Positions 9,208 to 17,998 of a stretch of DNA of 64,000 nucleotides are shown here, in pieces. The position numbers and the translations under genes are program-made. Numbering within the stretch: the stretch's first letter is position 1; every line of letters begins with the position of its first letter. Origin of the DNA: Chryseobacterium rhizoplanae (GTDB lineage Bacteria; Bacteroidota; Bacteroidia; Flavobacteriales; Weeksellaceae); NCBI RefSeq assembly GCF_900182655.1, contig NZ_FXTC01000016.1:31289-95288 (forward strand). The letters run 5' to 3'. The notes beneath the pieces were generated by a model. The model searched no databases. It worked only from the letters and a program-made list of their open reading frames with translations, and was not told the origin of the DNA.

Positions 9208-10011
9208 CTAGAGTGGAAAATACAAAAGTACCTGCCCGTTGGCATCGTAATTATAAGTCCATTTTGATTTTGATATTCCAGGCTGAGGAGGTATGCCCCC
9301 AGGATACTCTGCATATTCAATAACTGATTCCTTAGCTCTAAAATTATTTTTTGATAAACTTTTTTCGTAAAAGTCATCATTGATCAGATATAATTTCTTA
9401 AATGGATTTTTAGCATTGTCAAAATCTGAATACACGGTAGTTGTAAACTGCTTATTCTTACCTGATGTCTTTTCTAAAGTTTCGCTTTTAGAAAGGTTAT
9501 TATTTCCATCAAAATAATACGTGGCAAAAAATTCCTGATATCCTCGCTTTGTATATACATTTATTGTATTGGCTCCATAGGCATAGGTTCTTGACATTTC
9601 AAGTTCGGCATCAGTTCCATTCTTATAATACTGTTCAGCCTTAATGGGTCTGTTATTTTCCATCAGATAAGAAGTCGTTCTATAACCAGAAGTTGTTTCT
9701 GTTTCAAGATAATCTATCTGTACCTTATTGTTTGTATAAGTTAACTGAGTAATTACATCAGGATAAAAAATTTGGACATTTGCTGTTACAAAATAGTTTC
9801 TTCCAAGCATTTTCTGTAAACGTCCGTTTTCATAGAAAAACTGATAATATTTTTCAGGACTACGTAGTGTTGTGCGCTGATCCATCTCAAAAATATACCC
9901 TTTATCAGGTTGTAAATCTTCAGTCTGATTTTCAGTTACAGTTGTAGTTTCATCATTAGTACTGCAAGAGAATAAACCCAGTACTAATAAAATATAAAAT
10001 ATTTTTCTCAT
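9208..10011 (-). CDS. Lipoprotein of unknown function
   Basis: This 267-residue protein begins with a lipoprotein signal (MRKIFYILLVLGLFSC, acylated Cys at residue 16) followed by a Thr/Asp/Glu-rich tether. The body is made of repeated short beta-strands with patterns such as YYFDGNNNLSKSETLE and FFYENGRLQKM. This is the YD/RHS-like strand-turn style often seen in flavobacterial surface lipoproteins. No catalytic motif is visible. It lies 38 bases downstream of the next minus gene, another lipoprotein, and may share its transcript. Confidence 0.75.
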   Translation of the reverse strand: MRKIFYILLVLGLFSCSTNDETTTVTENQTEDLQPDKGYIFEMDQRTTLRSPEKYYQFFYENGRLQKMLGRNYFVTANVQIFYPDVITQLTYTNNKVQIDYLETETTSGYRTTSYLMENNRPIKAEQYYKNGTDAELEMSRTYAYGANTINVYTKRGYQEFFATYYFDGNNNLSKSETLEKTSGKNKQFTTTVYSDFDNAKNPFKKLYLINDDFYEKSLSKNNFRAKESVIEYAEYPGGIPPQPGISKSKWTYNYDANGQVLLYFPL

Positions 10012-10049
10012 AGTTATTTAATCAGCTGTAAAGATAAAGAATAGAAAGC

Positions 10050-10922
10050 TTACAATGAAAACGTATACACATTTCCCCCTTCATCCTTCCCTTTCTCATC
10101 AGCAATCATTACTGTTTTATCATCCAGAAAAACAATAGCTTCCTTCTGCGAATTATGATTCAAAGAAATTTTCTGAATTTTAGCAGAGTTGAAATCGTTG
10201 GTAGTAAAACCTGTAAGAACGTGAACATTTTTATGTGTCAGCAATACAATTTTATCTTTCGTACTGTTGATGGTAGCTGAAGTGATGGCAGCATCATTAT
10301 AACCGCCCTGAAGTTTTAATGTTCCTATTAACTTTGCTTCAAAATCACCTTCTTTATTAGGCACCTGGAATACAAGAAAAGTCCCGTCAAAACCTTTGCT
10401 CCTGTTTTTCGTGAATAAATAAAAATTCCCATCCATTTCTACAAAAGCTTCACAATCGTACAACAGCTTCGATTTTTTTGGCGGAAATTCCGTCTGTCCC
10501 TGATAATGGAATTTTGTAGTCTGAACAACCTTGGTGGTAATTTGTTTGCTGTCTTTCAAATCTGTTTTTAAGATAGCCAGATCCTGTCTGTTATTATCAT
10601 TATTTCCAAAATCTCCGATATAAATATTTCCCTGAGCATCTGATATGATGTCTTCCCAGTCTGTATTTTCAGCATTTTCTACCGGTATTTTTGCCAGCAT
10701 ATCACCTTTATCACTCAGACCATATATTGCATTTTTATTTCCTCTGTCTTCTATCATCCAGATCGTTTTCTTATCTTTTGACAAAGTAATTCCGGAAACT
10801 TCCTTCAACTTTTTAGGCAGTGAAAACTGGACTTTCAATTCATCCTCATTAGTGGGAGAATTCTGAGCTTTTGGATTGCAGCTCAATAAAAGCAAAGCAG
10901 GTAAAATAAGAAAACGTAACAT
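10050..10922 (-). CDS. Propeller-like lipoprotein (SdiA-regulated-like)
   Basis: The 290-residue protein has a short lipoprotein signal (MLRFLILPALLLLSC, Cys at 15). The rest holds regularly spaced strand-turn units, for example SGITLSKDKKTIWMIEDRGN, GNIYIGDFGNNDNN and DKTVMIADEKGKDEGGNVYTF, typical of a beta-propeller. The best family guess is the SdiA-regulated/esterase-like propeller group, in which metal-binding or adhesion roles have been suggested; no function can be assigned. It is probably the first gene of a two-gene unit with the lipoprotein below it. Confidence 0.75.
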   Translation of the reverse strand: MLRFLILPALLLLSCNPKAQNSPTNEDELKVQFSLPKKLKEVSGITLSKDKKTIWMIEDRGNKNAIYGLSDKGDMLAKIPVENAENTDWEDIISDAQGNIYIGDFGNNDNNRQDLAILKTDLKDSKQITTKVVQTTKFHYQGQTEFPPKKSKLLYDCEAFVEMDGNFYLFTKNRSKGFDGTFLVFQVPNKEGDFEAKLIGTLKLQGGYNDAAITSATINSTKDKIVLLTHKNVHVLTGFTTNDFNSAKIQKISLNHNSQKEAIVFLDDKTVMIADEKGKDEGGNVYTFSL

Positions 10923-10979
10923 ATCTATTTTTATTTTTTTTAATTGAATGTAAGAAGCATTAATTGTTCCAATAATGAA

Positions 10980-11747
10980 CTATGAAAGTTTTTTTGCTTT
11001 TTCCCAAAGAACATCCATTTCATCCAGAGACATATCTGCCAATTTTAAATCCTGTTCTTCAGCAAGCCCTTCCATTTTTTGGAATCTTGAAATAAACTTA
11101 AGATTGGTTCTTTCTAAAGCCGAATCGGGATTAATCCCTGAAATTCTGGCATAGTTAATCAAAGAGAAAAAAACATCACCCAGCTCCTGTTCTTTTTTGT
11201 CCAGATCAGTTTCAGCATGAAACTCCTGAATCTCTTCATCTACTTTTTTCCAGGCATCTTCGGCATCATGGAATTCAAAACCGATTCCTTTTACCTTATC
11301 CTGTATTCTGTAGGCTTTTACCAGACTCGGTAAGCTTTTCGGAACGCCTCCCAAAATAGATTTGTTTCCTTCTTTTAATTTTAATTTTTCCCAGTTTTGT
11401 TTTACCTCTTCTTCATCTTTCACTTCAACATCTCCATAGATATGAGGGTGACGGAAGATCAGTTTTTCATTAAGGGAATTGATTACATCTGCGATATCAA
11501 AACTTTTTTTTTCTGAACCAATTTTAGCATAAAAAACCAAGTGAAGTAAAACATCACCCAGCTCTTTTTTTATTTCCTGCAGATCATTCTGTAAAATAGC
11601 ATCGGAAAGCTCATAAGTTTCTTCAAGGGTAAGATGGCGAAGCGATTCTAAAGTCTGTTTCTGGTCCCACGGACATTTTTCACGAAGATCATCCATGATA
11701 TCCAGTAATCTTCCAAAGGCTTCCAGTTTCTCCTGTTTCGTATTCAT
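10980..11747 (-). CDS. mazG: Nucleoside triphosphate pyrophosphohydrolase MazG
   Basis: The 255-residue protein carries two MazG domains. The first has CPWDQKQTLESLRHLTLEET (N-terminal signature), then EIKKELGDVLLHLVFYAKI with the metal-binding EExxE/ExxD pattern. The second has WKKVDEEIQEF and KEQELGDVFFSLINYAR. MazG hydrolyses (d)NTPs to NMPs and PPi, cleaning the nucleotide pool and, in Escherichia coli, lowering ppGpp. I use the ATG at 11747; a TTG 18 bases upstream is possible but less likely. The length fits the two-domain family. Confidence 0.93.
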   Translation of the reverse strand: MNTKQEKLEAFGRLLDIMDDLREKCPWDQKQTLESLRHLTLEETYELSDAILQNDLQEIKKELGDVLLHLVFYAKIGSEKKSFDIADVINSLNEKLIFRHPHIYGDVEVKDEEEVKQNWEKLKLKEGNKSILGGVPKSLPSLVKAYRIQDKVKGIGFEFHDAEDAWKKVDEEIQEFHAETDLDKKEQELGDVFFSLINYARISGINPDSALERTNLKFISRFQKMEGLAEEQDLKLADMSLDEMDVLWEKAKKLS

Positions 11748-11843
11748 AAGTATTGGGAAATTCAATCTTATACAAATGTAAGGGATATTTTGGGTCTGTG
11801 GTAGAGGTTAGTGTTGAAAGTTTATAGATGTGGGGTTACGAGG

Positions 11844-11897
11844 TGCGGGATTCGCGTTTATGTTTAATGTTTAAAGTTTAAAGTTTAAAGTTTAAAG
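11844..11897. repeat. GTTTAAA tandem repeat beside a dispersed motif
   Basis: Four perfect head-to-tail copies of the 7-mer GTTTAAA occupy 11869-11896. A GCGGGATTCGCGTT motif sits just upstream and recurs near 63507 in a longer form. Both lie between mazG and the DUF5606 gene. Confidence 0.7.
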
Positions 11898-11976
11898 ATA
11901 AAGACAAAATTTGAACTCAGCAGAAAATTTCCCTGATCCCTGCTACCTATCATCCACCACCTACATAAAAAAACCA

Positions 11977-12009
11977 AAAGCCTTGTCAGGAAATTCCCGA
12001 CAAGGCTTT
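11977..12009 (-). terminator. Terminator after the ruvX-def-DUF5606 run
   Basis: The 11-bp stem AAAGCCTTGTC with its complement and an 11-base loop is followed on the minus strand by TTGGTTTTTTT. It lies 23 bases past the DUF5606 stop. Confidence 0.85.
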
Positions 12010-12031
12010 GTATTTTTAATTCAGAACTGAA

Positions 12032-12586
12032 TTATCCTTGTTTTCTGTGCGTGCTTTTCGGCGCTGATTTTGCAGCTGAAGTAGCTTTTACTTTTGGAGC
12101 AGCTGGTTTCTCTGCTTTTGGAGCTTTTTTAGCTTCTTTTTCAATGTTTAGCTCTTCTGCAGGCTCTCCATCCAAAGTTTCAGGTTCTGCCTTTACGAAA
12201 CTTTCAGGAGTAATATATCCTGCTTTGTGAAGAACATTGTACCACTGAGCCAATTTCTTGATATCAGAAGAATATACTCTTTCTGTATCATAGTTAGGAA
12301 GAGATGCCAACATAAAATCTTTCAGCTCTGCATCAGAAGATTTGTGAGAAATAGTTTCCTTATAGTCGTTGTTTTTAGCAATATTTTCAAATACCTCAAA
12401 CAAAGGAACTTCTTTCTCAAATGTAAACATGGCAATATTATCCAACAAACTTACCTGGCTTGAGTTTCCAATACTTACTTTTTTCTTACTGGTAACATCT
12501 TCAATGATGAATCCGTTTCTTAATTGAGAAACTAATTTGTAAAGTCCTGGTTTTCCAGAAATTGAAATTATTTTTTCTAACAGCAT
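12032..12586 (-). CDS. DUF5606 protein
   Basis: The 184-residue protein matches the DUF5606 family of Bacteroidetes. It opens with MLLEKIISISGKPGLYKLV and an SH3-like strand set (FIIEDVTSKKKVSI), followed by a helical part to residue ~130. The last ~50 residues are a Lys/Ala/Pro-rich tail ending in STHRKQG, probably disordered and able to touch nucleic acid. The function is unknown. Its constant position next to def and ruvX suggests a housekeeping role, perhaps linked to translation. It lies 75 bases downstream of def and may be co-transcribed. Confidence 0.88.
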   Translation of the reverse strand: MLLEKIISISGKPGLYKLVSQLRNGFIIEDVTSKKKVSIGNSSQVSLLDNIAMFTFEKEVPLFEVFENIAKNNDYKETISHKSSDAELKDFMLASLPNYDTERVYSSDIKKLAQWYNVLHKAGYITPESFVKAEPETLDGEPAEELNIEKEAKKAPKAEKPAAPKVKATSAAKSAPKSTHRKQG

Positions 12587-12661
12587 AATTTTATTTTTTG
12601 TAAATTCTGCAATCAGCTCTAAGCTTTTTGCTTTATATTATTTCTTTTATCCTTGTTTAAT

Positions 12662-13234
12662 TTATTTTGGAAATCTCATTTTGTAACCAATGTTTACGTC
12701 ACCCTGAGAGATTTTTGTCAGTTTACCTTTTACCAGTTTCTTTTTCAGAGCACTCAGGTGGTCAGTAAACAGTACCCCTTCAATGTGGTCATATTCATGC
12801 TGAATTACGCGGGCTCTAATATCGGAAAAAGTTTCTGTATGTTTCACAAAATTTTCGTCATAATATTCAATAACGATTGTGCCTTTTCTTTTCACGTCTT
12901 CCCTTACATCCGGAATAGAAAGACAGCCTTCATTGAACTTCCATTCTTCCCCTGATTCTTCAAGAATCTGAGCATTGATGAAAACTTTTTTAAATTCTGC
13001 CAGCTCATCCTTAATATCTTCATAATCCTCATCTTCTGCAAGAGGTGTCACATCTATTACAAACAGACGGATATCCAAACCAATCTGTGGCGCAGCAAGA
13101 CCTATGCCATTAGCGCTGTACATGGTTTCGAACATGTTATCTATCAGTTCCTGTAATTCGGGATAGTCTTTGTCTATATCTTTTCCCACTTTTCTCAAAA
13201 CAGGATCCCCAAAAGCTCTTATCGGTAATATCAT
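12662..13234 (-). CDS. def: Peptide deformylase
   Basis: The 190-residue enzyme removes the formyl group from the N-terminal methionine of new proteins, using Fe2+ or another metal. All three family motifs are present: GIGLAAPQIG at 43-52, EGCLSIP at 102-108 with metal-binding Cys104, and HEYDH at 146-150 with the catalytic Glu and two metal-binding His. Length and motif spacing are normal. The start overlaps the ruvX stop by four bases (ATGA), which indicates translational coupling. Confidence 0.97.
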   Translation of the reverse strand: MILPIRAFGDPVLRKVGKDIDKDYPELQELIDNMFETMYSANGIGLAAPQIGLDIRLFVIDVTPLAEDEDYEDIKDELAEFKKVFINAQILEESGEEWKFNEGCLSIPDVREDVKRKGTIVIEYYDENFVKHTETFSDIRARVIQHEYDHIEGVLFTDHLSALKKKLVKGKLTKISQGDVNIGYKMRFPK

Positions 13235-13647
13235 CTTAATCTTTGTTCTAAAAAATTCTGCAATATGATGGTTGCACTTACTTTATCTATTAATCCTTTC
13301 TCCTGCCTCTTTTTTTTGTTTTTTCCACTTTGGGAAATAAAAAATGAAGCCATTTTGGAAGTAAATCTTTCATCAAAACGATGAACCGCAATATCCGAAA
13401 ATTCTTTTTTAAATTCTTCAATGAATTTTAAAATATCGGTTTCCACTTCCGAAACATTTCCTTTCAAATCTATGGGAAGTCCGATTACTACCTCATCTAC
13501 TTTATTTTCATTGAAATATTTTTTCAAAAATTCCATTAAAAAACGGTTCTCTACAGTCTCCAGCCCACTGGCTATAATCTGCATATCATCTGTTGCAGCG
13601 ATACCACAACGAGCCTTTCCGTAGTCTATTGCAAGGATTTGTCCCAT
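13231..13647 (-). CDS. ruvX: RuvX/YqgF RNase H-fold nuclease
   Basis: The 138-residue protein is the YqgF/RuvX family, with AIDYGKARCGIA at residues 6-17 (Asp8 is the first acidic ligand), VIGLP near the middle, HRFDERFTS and a late GLIDKVSATIILQ with the final Asp. Family members are tied to pre-16S rRNA 5'-end maturation and were first proposed as Holliday junction resolvases. It is the first gene of a minus-strand unit with def. Confidence 0.94.
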   Translation of the reverse strand: MGQILAIDYGKARCGIAATDDMQIIASGLETVENRFLMEFLKKYFNENKVDEVVIGLPIDLKGNVSEVETDILKFIEEFKKEFSDIAVHRFDERFTSKMASFFISQSGKNKKKRQEKGLIDKVSATIILQNFLEQRLR

Positions 13648-13762
13648 AAGTCTGCAAATTTAGTAAAATTTACTGATTTTATTCATAACGCAGTTTTTTT
13701 ATATAAATCATGTTTTATTCCATTATTTTTTTTATAATTTTAATCTTCCAAAAAACAATTAT

Positions 13763-14239
13763 ATGAAGAAACTCATCCTCGTAAGACATGCAAAAAGCGA
13801 CTGGCCGGAGGAAACGGAGGACTTTGACAGACCATTGGCAGACAAGGGTTTGACAGACGCTATGCACATGTCCAGATTCCTTAAAAGCAATAATATTTCC
13901 ATTGATCACTTTGTGTCAAGCCCAGCAGTGCGTGCACTGAATACGTGTAAGATTTTTAATCAGGCATACCAGCTGAACTGTTCTACTGATGAAAAACTAT
14001 ATAATCCTTCGGAAAGAAGCTTTGAATCTGTAATTTATGACCTGGATGACAGCTTGAATTCAGTTGCTTTTTTCTCGCATAATAATGGAATTTCCAATTT
14101 TGCCAATTCTATTTCTGAAGATATTTTTCATTTTCCCACATGCGGAGTCGCTGGTTTTGAAGTAGACTGTGAATCATGGTCCGAATTTGACGGGGCCAAA
14201 AAGAAACTACTGTTCTTTTATGAACCAGGGAAAATATAA
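13763..14239 (+). CDS. sixA: SixA-type histidine phosphatase
   Basis: The 158-residue protein has the histidine phosphatase signature LVRHAKSDW at residues 6-14, with the phospho-accepting His9 and Arg8. It has an Arg in SSPAVRALNT and a second catalytic His106 in FFSHNNGI. Short RHG proteins of this size group with SixA, which removes phosphate from phosphohistidine in phosphorelays or the nitrogen PTS; the substrate here is unknown. Its last 20 bases overlap the start of the archaemetzincin-like lipoprotein gene. Confidence 0.9.
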   Translation: MKKLILVRHAKSDWPEETEDFDRPLADKGLTDAMHMSRFLKSNNISIDHFVSSPAVRALNTCKIFNQAYQLNCSTDEKLYNPSERSFESVIYDLDDSLNSVAFFSHNNGISNFANSISEDIFHFPTCGVAGFEVDCESWSEFDGAKKKLLFFYEPGKI

Positions 14240-15110
14240 CGTTTCTTTCCTCTTTTCTTATGCAGCCCTATTTATCCTTCTCTTTTCATGTCAGAAACAG
14301 AAGAAAACCTATTTTGAATCAATTGCGCTGAATGATATAAAGCTTTCTTCCCCCAAGCACGGAAGCTGGCGGTACAATCATGATGAAAAATTTCAGCAGT
14401 TTGAAGATTTTCAGCAATCAAAAAAGATAAAGCTCAAACCCGGAAAAAATACGATCTATCTCCAGCCGATCGGAAAATTTGATGAACTCCAGAAAAGACA
14501 AATAGCACTCACCAAAGAATATTTAAAGATATATTTCCAGCTGGAAACAAAGATTCTTCCCGAGTTACCCAACACAATCTTTCCTGAAAAGATCAAAAGA
14601 ATTTCAAAGGAAGGACAGGAGCAGATTCTGGCAAGTTATGTCCTGGACAGCATTCTGATCAAAAGAAGGCCTAAAGATGCTGTAATACTCATGGGAATTA
14701 CAGAAAAAGATCTTTTTCCCCAACCGGAATGGAACTACGTTTTCGGACTTGCATCTTATGAAGAAGGTGTAGGCGTAACATCTATATATAGATTTGCCAA
14801 TGGTCATTTGACCGATTCCAATTTCAATGAAAGTTTTTTAAGATTAATAAAGATCAGTTCCCACGAGATCGGGCATATGTTCGGAATCAGCCATTGCCTG
14901 AATGCCAACTGCGTGATGAATGGAACCAATTCACTTTCAGAAACAGATTATCACCTCGCAAGAGCATGTTCACTCTGCCAGAGAAAACTGAATTCCAGTA
15001 TACATTATAATAATAAGAAAAGACTTCTTGAGTTAAAAAGTTTCTTTGAAAAGCAGCATCTCAATACAGAACTTTCTTTAGCAGAACAAGACCTGAACCT
15101 GTTGCAATAA
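14220..15110 (+). CDS. Archaemetzincin-like zinc metallopeptidase, lipoprotein
   Basis: The 296-residue protein has a lipoprotein signal (VSFLFSYAALFILLFSC). Its C-terminal half carries the archaemetzincin signature: H215-E-x-x-H219, H225-C226, C231-x-M233 and C250-x-x-C253. That is the catalytic zinc site plus the second, structural zinc site of this family. Archaemetzincins are known from archaea, vertebrates and some bacteria, and their substrates are mostly unknown. I use the ATG at 14220, which gives a clean signal peptide, rather than an upstream GTG. It overlaps the phosphatase gene by 20 bases, so the two are almost certainly co-transcribed. Confidence 0.88.
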   Translation: MNQGKYNVSFLFSYAALFILLFSCQKQKKTYFESIALNDIKLSSPKHGSWRYNHDEKFQQFEDFQQSKKIKLKPGKNTIYLQPIGKFDELQKRQIALTKEYLKIYFQLETKILPELPNTIFPEKIKRISKEGQEQILASYVLDSILIKRRPKDAVILMGITEKDLFPQPEWNYVFGLASYEEGVGVTSIYRFANGHLTDSNFNESFLRLIKISSHEIGHMFGISHCLNANCVMNGTNSLSETDYHLARACSLCQRKLNSSIHYNNKKRLLELKSFFEKQHLNTELSLAEQDLNLLQ

Positions 15111-15130
15111 ACAATATTTCTTTTACCAAC

Positions 15131-15187
15131 TCCCCATTCCCCTCCTTCGGGGGGGCGGCAAAAAATTTATTTTTTGACGGGGTGATT
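15131..15187 (+). repeat. Dispersed hairpin repeat, copy 1
   Basis: A C-rich then G-rich hairpin (ATTCCCCTCCTTCGGGGGGG) is followed by GGCAAAAAATTTATTTTTTG and ACGGGGTG. The same element appears inverted at 40766-40824. Confidence 0.75.
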
Positions 15188-15226
15188 AAGTTCTGGGTAA
15201 AGCCATTATCGTGTAAAATTGAAAAA

Positions 15227-15252
15227 ACGGGCTAAAGCCCGTTCCTATGAAT
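15227..15252. repeat. AACGGGCT palindromic repeat
   Basis: AACGGGCT-AA-AGCCCGTT followed by CCTATGAAT. A related unit with a wider loop is at 40179-40228, where AGCCCGTT is followed by TCTATTGAAT. Confidence 0.65.
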
Positions 15253-15307
15253 ATCAAAAGTCATTATTTATAATTCCACGAGGAAATAATTTCTTCATAG
15301 AAACAAA

Positions 15308-15331
15308 AAGAACGGACCAATGCCCGTTCTT
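15308..15331 (-). terminator. Terminator of the serine hydrolase gene
   Basis: On the minus strand an 8-bp stem AAGAACGG/CCGTTCTT with an 8-base loop is followed by TTTTG, 27 bases past the stop of the hydrolase gene. Confidence 0.75.
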
Positions 15332-15357
15332 CAAAGAATATTTTTATGCTTCCTTTT

Positions 15358-16902
15358 TTATTTCTTCTTCAAATCCAGATCATCAAAATCAAAACTGAAA
15401 TCGGTCACATCGGAAATCGCTTTCAATTTTGCAGATTCTGCCTTTCCGTTTTCGTCATAGCTGAAAATAATATAGGCATCCGCATCATAGCTTCTGTCAT
15501 CCCATTTGATAATGAAAGAACTATTAGAGTAAGGAAGTAATTCTCCTTTTAATCTTGGAGAGTTTTTGCATGAAATTCTGTAAGTATTTCCCTGCTGAGA
15601 AATTTCTACATCCCCAAACCATGCATCATTATATGTCCCTGTAAACTGTTCTGCTTTGGGCTGAAGAGATTTTTCTTTTTTAAATGCTTCTGATTTTGCA
15701 AAGGCATCTTTCTTTTGCTTATTAAAATCCGCTTCCATCTTAGACATTCTGTCACCATATGTTTTCAGCCAGTTTCTGTCTGCTACACCAAGATAAGAAT
15801 CCTTTACCGTATTGGTAATGGTATTGAAAGCTGCTCCGGACTGTTGGTTGGTCAATACAACAATTCCCAGCTTCATATCCGGAATCAAAGTAAACTGGGT
15901 AACCGTTCCAATTAAGCCGCCTGTATGCTGCACCTGCTTATGTCCTTTAACATCGCTCAGGAACCATCCTAAACCATATCCGTAGAAACTTGTATCATAA
16001 GGATTCTTCGCAGCTACTCTATCAGGGATCTGAAGATTCCAAAGCTGTTGAACATTTTTATCTGAAACTAATTTTTTTCCGTCTTTCGTGGTGAAATTAT
16101 TTAACAGACATTCTGCCCAGGTTGTCATATCTTTAATGTTACTCATAATTCCCCCGGCAGCATTTGCTGTTTCGTTCCAGTCGTGAGGAACAGCAATAGC
16201 TTTTCCGTCTACAGGAGCATGTGCATCAATTTTGTTGGCCGTTGCTTTTGCTCTGTTATAGCTCCCAAAGCTAGAAGTCATTCCTACAGGCTTCATGATT
16301 CTCTGTTCAATAAAGTCTGCCCAGCTTAATCCGGAAACTCTGTGAATCACTTCCCCGGCAACTATAAACATGATATTATTATAATCTAATTTTGTTCTGA
16401 AAGGATTTTCAGGTTTCAGGTATCTCACATTATGAACAATGTCATTCACCGTTAAGTTCCCCCCTTCCGGAAAAAACATAAGATCTCCCTGGCCAAGTCC
16501 TAATCCGGCTCTGTGAGTGATAAGATCTTTTATCGTTACATTTTGCGAAACATACGGATCGTACATTTGAAACTCAGGAATATATTTTGAAACTTTATCA
16601 TCCCAGTTCAGTTTTCCTTCATCTGCTAAAATTGCTAACGCTGTACATGTGAAACCTTTAGAGTTGGAAGCAATCCCCACCAATGTATTATCATCCATAG
16701 GCTGTTTGGTCGTAAGAGAACGTACTCCAAAACCTTTGGAATAAATCATTTTCCCATCTTTTACAATCCCTACGGACATTCCAGGTACATCAAACGTTTT
16801 CAGAGTATTTTGGATCAGTTCATCCAGCTTTTTTTCTTCAACCTGTGCATTGGCTAATCCTACGGTCAAAAGAAAAATGAAAAAAGAAAGTTTCTGTTTC
16901 AT
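15358..16902 (-). CDS. Class C beta-lactamase-like serine hydrolase
   Basis: The 514-residue secreted protein has a signal peptide ending in NAQ (residue 20). It has the beta-lactamase/DD-peptidase catalytic set: S79-N-S-K82 (SxxK), Y174-N-N176 (YxN) and an HTGGLIG box in place of KTG. The last ~90 residues form a separate beta-rich domain (DUF3471-like) with TYNDAWFGDVEIS. Such proteins are usually D-aminopeptidases, esterases or peptidoglycan hydrolases; resistance activity cannot be inferred. It is a single gene with its own terminator. Confidence 0.9.
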   Translation of the reverse strand: MKQKLSFFIFLLTVGLANAQVEEKKLDELIQNTLKTFDVPGMSVGIVKDGKMIYSKGFGVRSLTTKQPMDDNTLVGIASNSKGFTCTALAILADEGKLNWDDKVSKYIPEFQMYDPYVSQNVTIKDLITHRAGLGLGQGDLMFFPEGGNLTVNDIVHNVRYLKPENPFRTKLDYNNIMFIVAGEVIHRVSGLSWADFIEQRIMKPVGMTSSFGSYNRAKATANKIDAHAPVDGKAIAVPHDWNETANAAGGIMSNIKDMTTWAECLLNNFTTKDGKKLVSDKNVQQLWNLQIPDRVAAKNPYDTSFYGYGLGWFLSDVKGHKQVQHTGGLIGTVTQFTLIPDMKLGIVVLTNQQSGAAFNTITNTVKDSYLGVADRNWLKTYGDRMSKMEADFNKQKKDAFAKSEAFKKEKSLQPKAEQFTGTYNDAWFGDVEISQQGNTYRISCKNSPRLKGELLPYSNSSFIIKWDDRSYDADAYIIFSYDENGKAESAKLKAISDVTDFSFDFDDLDLKKK

Positions 16903-17000
16903 TGTTTATTTTAATTTTCCCAAATTTACTAAATATTAAGTGATGCTAATTTTAGCATGATTAAAAGTTTACTTATTTTACTGATAAATCTGTTGTATTC

Positions 17001-17465
17001 ATGAAAAAGCCTATTTGTATCTGTATTTTCTCTCTTTTCGCAGCCGGTGGTATCAAAGCCCAGGACAGAACTTCCAATCCTTTACTTTTACAAACCTGGA
17101 ATCTCAGTAAAATGGATACTTATATTTATACCTACGAAAAGAAGGATGGTTTTGAGGCAAGAAAAGAAGGTATAAGATTTCAGAAAAATGGAAAAATCAC
17201 AGGAAACCTGATTAAATCTACATTAAGATATGATACTGTGGAAGAACCGGTTACTAAAAGTGAAAAACCAGACCGCTACATCGGGAACTGGAAAAAAGCT
17301 TCAGATTCTACAGTGACTTTGGTATTTCCTTCCAATACGAATATGACAGGCACTTTTGTTATTTCAAAGCTTACAGAGAATCAACTGAAACTAAAGAAGG
17401 TTTTCAGTGCAGATATAGAAAAGAAACTGGATTCTATCAGGAAAACAAAAAATATTACTGACTGA
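17001..17465 (+). CDS. Lipocalin-like secreted protein
   Basis: The 154-residue protein has a signal peptide (MKKPICICIFSLFAAGGIKAQ). The remainder, with LLQTWNLSKMDTYIYTYEK, RFQKNGKITGNL and YIGNWKKASDSTVTLVFPS, has the short repeated strands of flavobacterial lipocalin-like proteins. The ligand is unknown. The 83-base gap to the next gene contains a good -7 box, so the two are probably separate units. Confidence 0.72.
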   Translation: MKKPICICIFSLFAAGGIKAQDRTSNPLLLQTWNLSKMDTYIYTYEKKDGFEARKEGIRFQKNGKITGNLIKSTLRYDTVEEPVTKSEKPDRYIGNWKKASDSTVTLVFPSNTNMTGTFVISKLTENQLKLKKVFSADIEKKLDSIRKTKNITD

Positions 17466-17521
17466 TATTCTGAAAGTATTCTCTGAAAGTAAACCAATCT
17501 GATAAGTTGATTAAAGCTTCT

Positions 17522-17529
17522 TATATTTG
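17522..17529 (+). promoter_or_regulatory. -7 promoter box TATATTTG
   Basis: This perfect TAnnTTTG box lies 19 bases before the ATG at 17549. The only upstream TTG (17507-17509) is 12 bases away, shorter than usual, so the -33 element is uncertain. The box argues against translation starting further upstream. Confidence 0.55.
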
Positions 17530-17548
17530 CAATCTTAAAAAATCAAAA

Positions 17549-17998
17549 ATGGCAGTAAACAGATTATTGGCTTTCTTCTTACTGATGATAAGCTGTAATT
17601 TATATTTTTCCCAGGACGTTACCATCAAAGACAATAAAGTTTTATTGGATGGAAAACAGATCCTGAAGACTGAAAAAATCAATGTAGCCCAGTATTCATT
17701 TTTCTCTATGAAAGATGATGAGGAAATTCTTCTTTACCGATATATGGATAATGAGACTCCAAGCTATGTAAGTGATGATTATTTTATCCTGAATTTTCTG
17801 CCTGAAAAAACAAAAGTAGAATCAACAGATATAGCCAAAATTGCCAATTTCATGAATTCCAAAAAAGGAATGGAAAAGCTGGTAAAATGGTTATTAAAAG
17901 AAAGAGTGATTAATCATGATGGAGAACTGAATCCTGACCGTGTAGCGATATTCAAAGATAAATACCACGAAAATATTACAGAAAGAACCTTTAGATAA
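17549..17998 (+). CDS. Secreted protein of unknown function
   Basis: The 149-residue protein starts MAVNRLLAFFLLMISCNLYFSQ, a signal peptide that could alternatively be processed as a lipoprotein at Cys16. The mature part has no motif I recognise; it is mixed alpha/beta with a Lys-rich C-terminal half. I place the start at 17549 because the upstream TTG extension would overlap the promoter box and spoil the signal. Its TAA shares one base with the ATG of the phosphoesterase gene, so the two are translationally coupled. Confidence 0.75.
   Translation: MAVNRLLAFFLLMISCNLYFSQDVTIKDNKVLLDGKQILKTEKINVAQYSFFSMKDDEEILLYRYMDNETPSYVSDDYFILNFLPEKTKVESTDIAKIANFMNSKKGMEKLVKWLLKERVINHDGELNPDRVAIFKDKYHENITERTFR

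Noticed and set aside
15358..16902. An antibiotic-resistance class C beta-lactamase
   Set aside because: The extra C-terminal domain and the HTGG in place of KTG point to a general serine hydrolase; resistance cannot be inferred.
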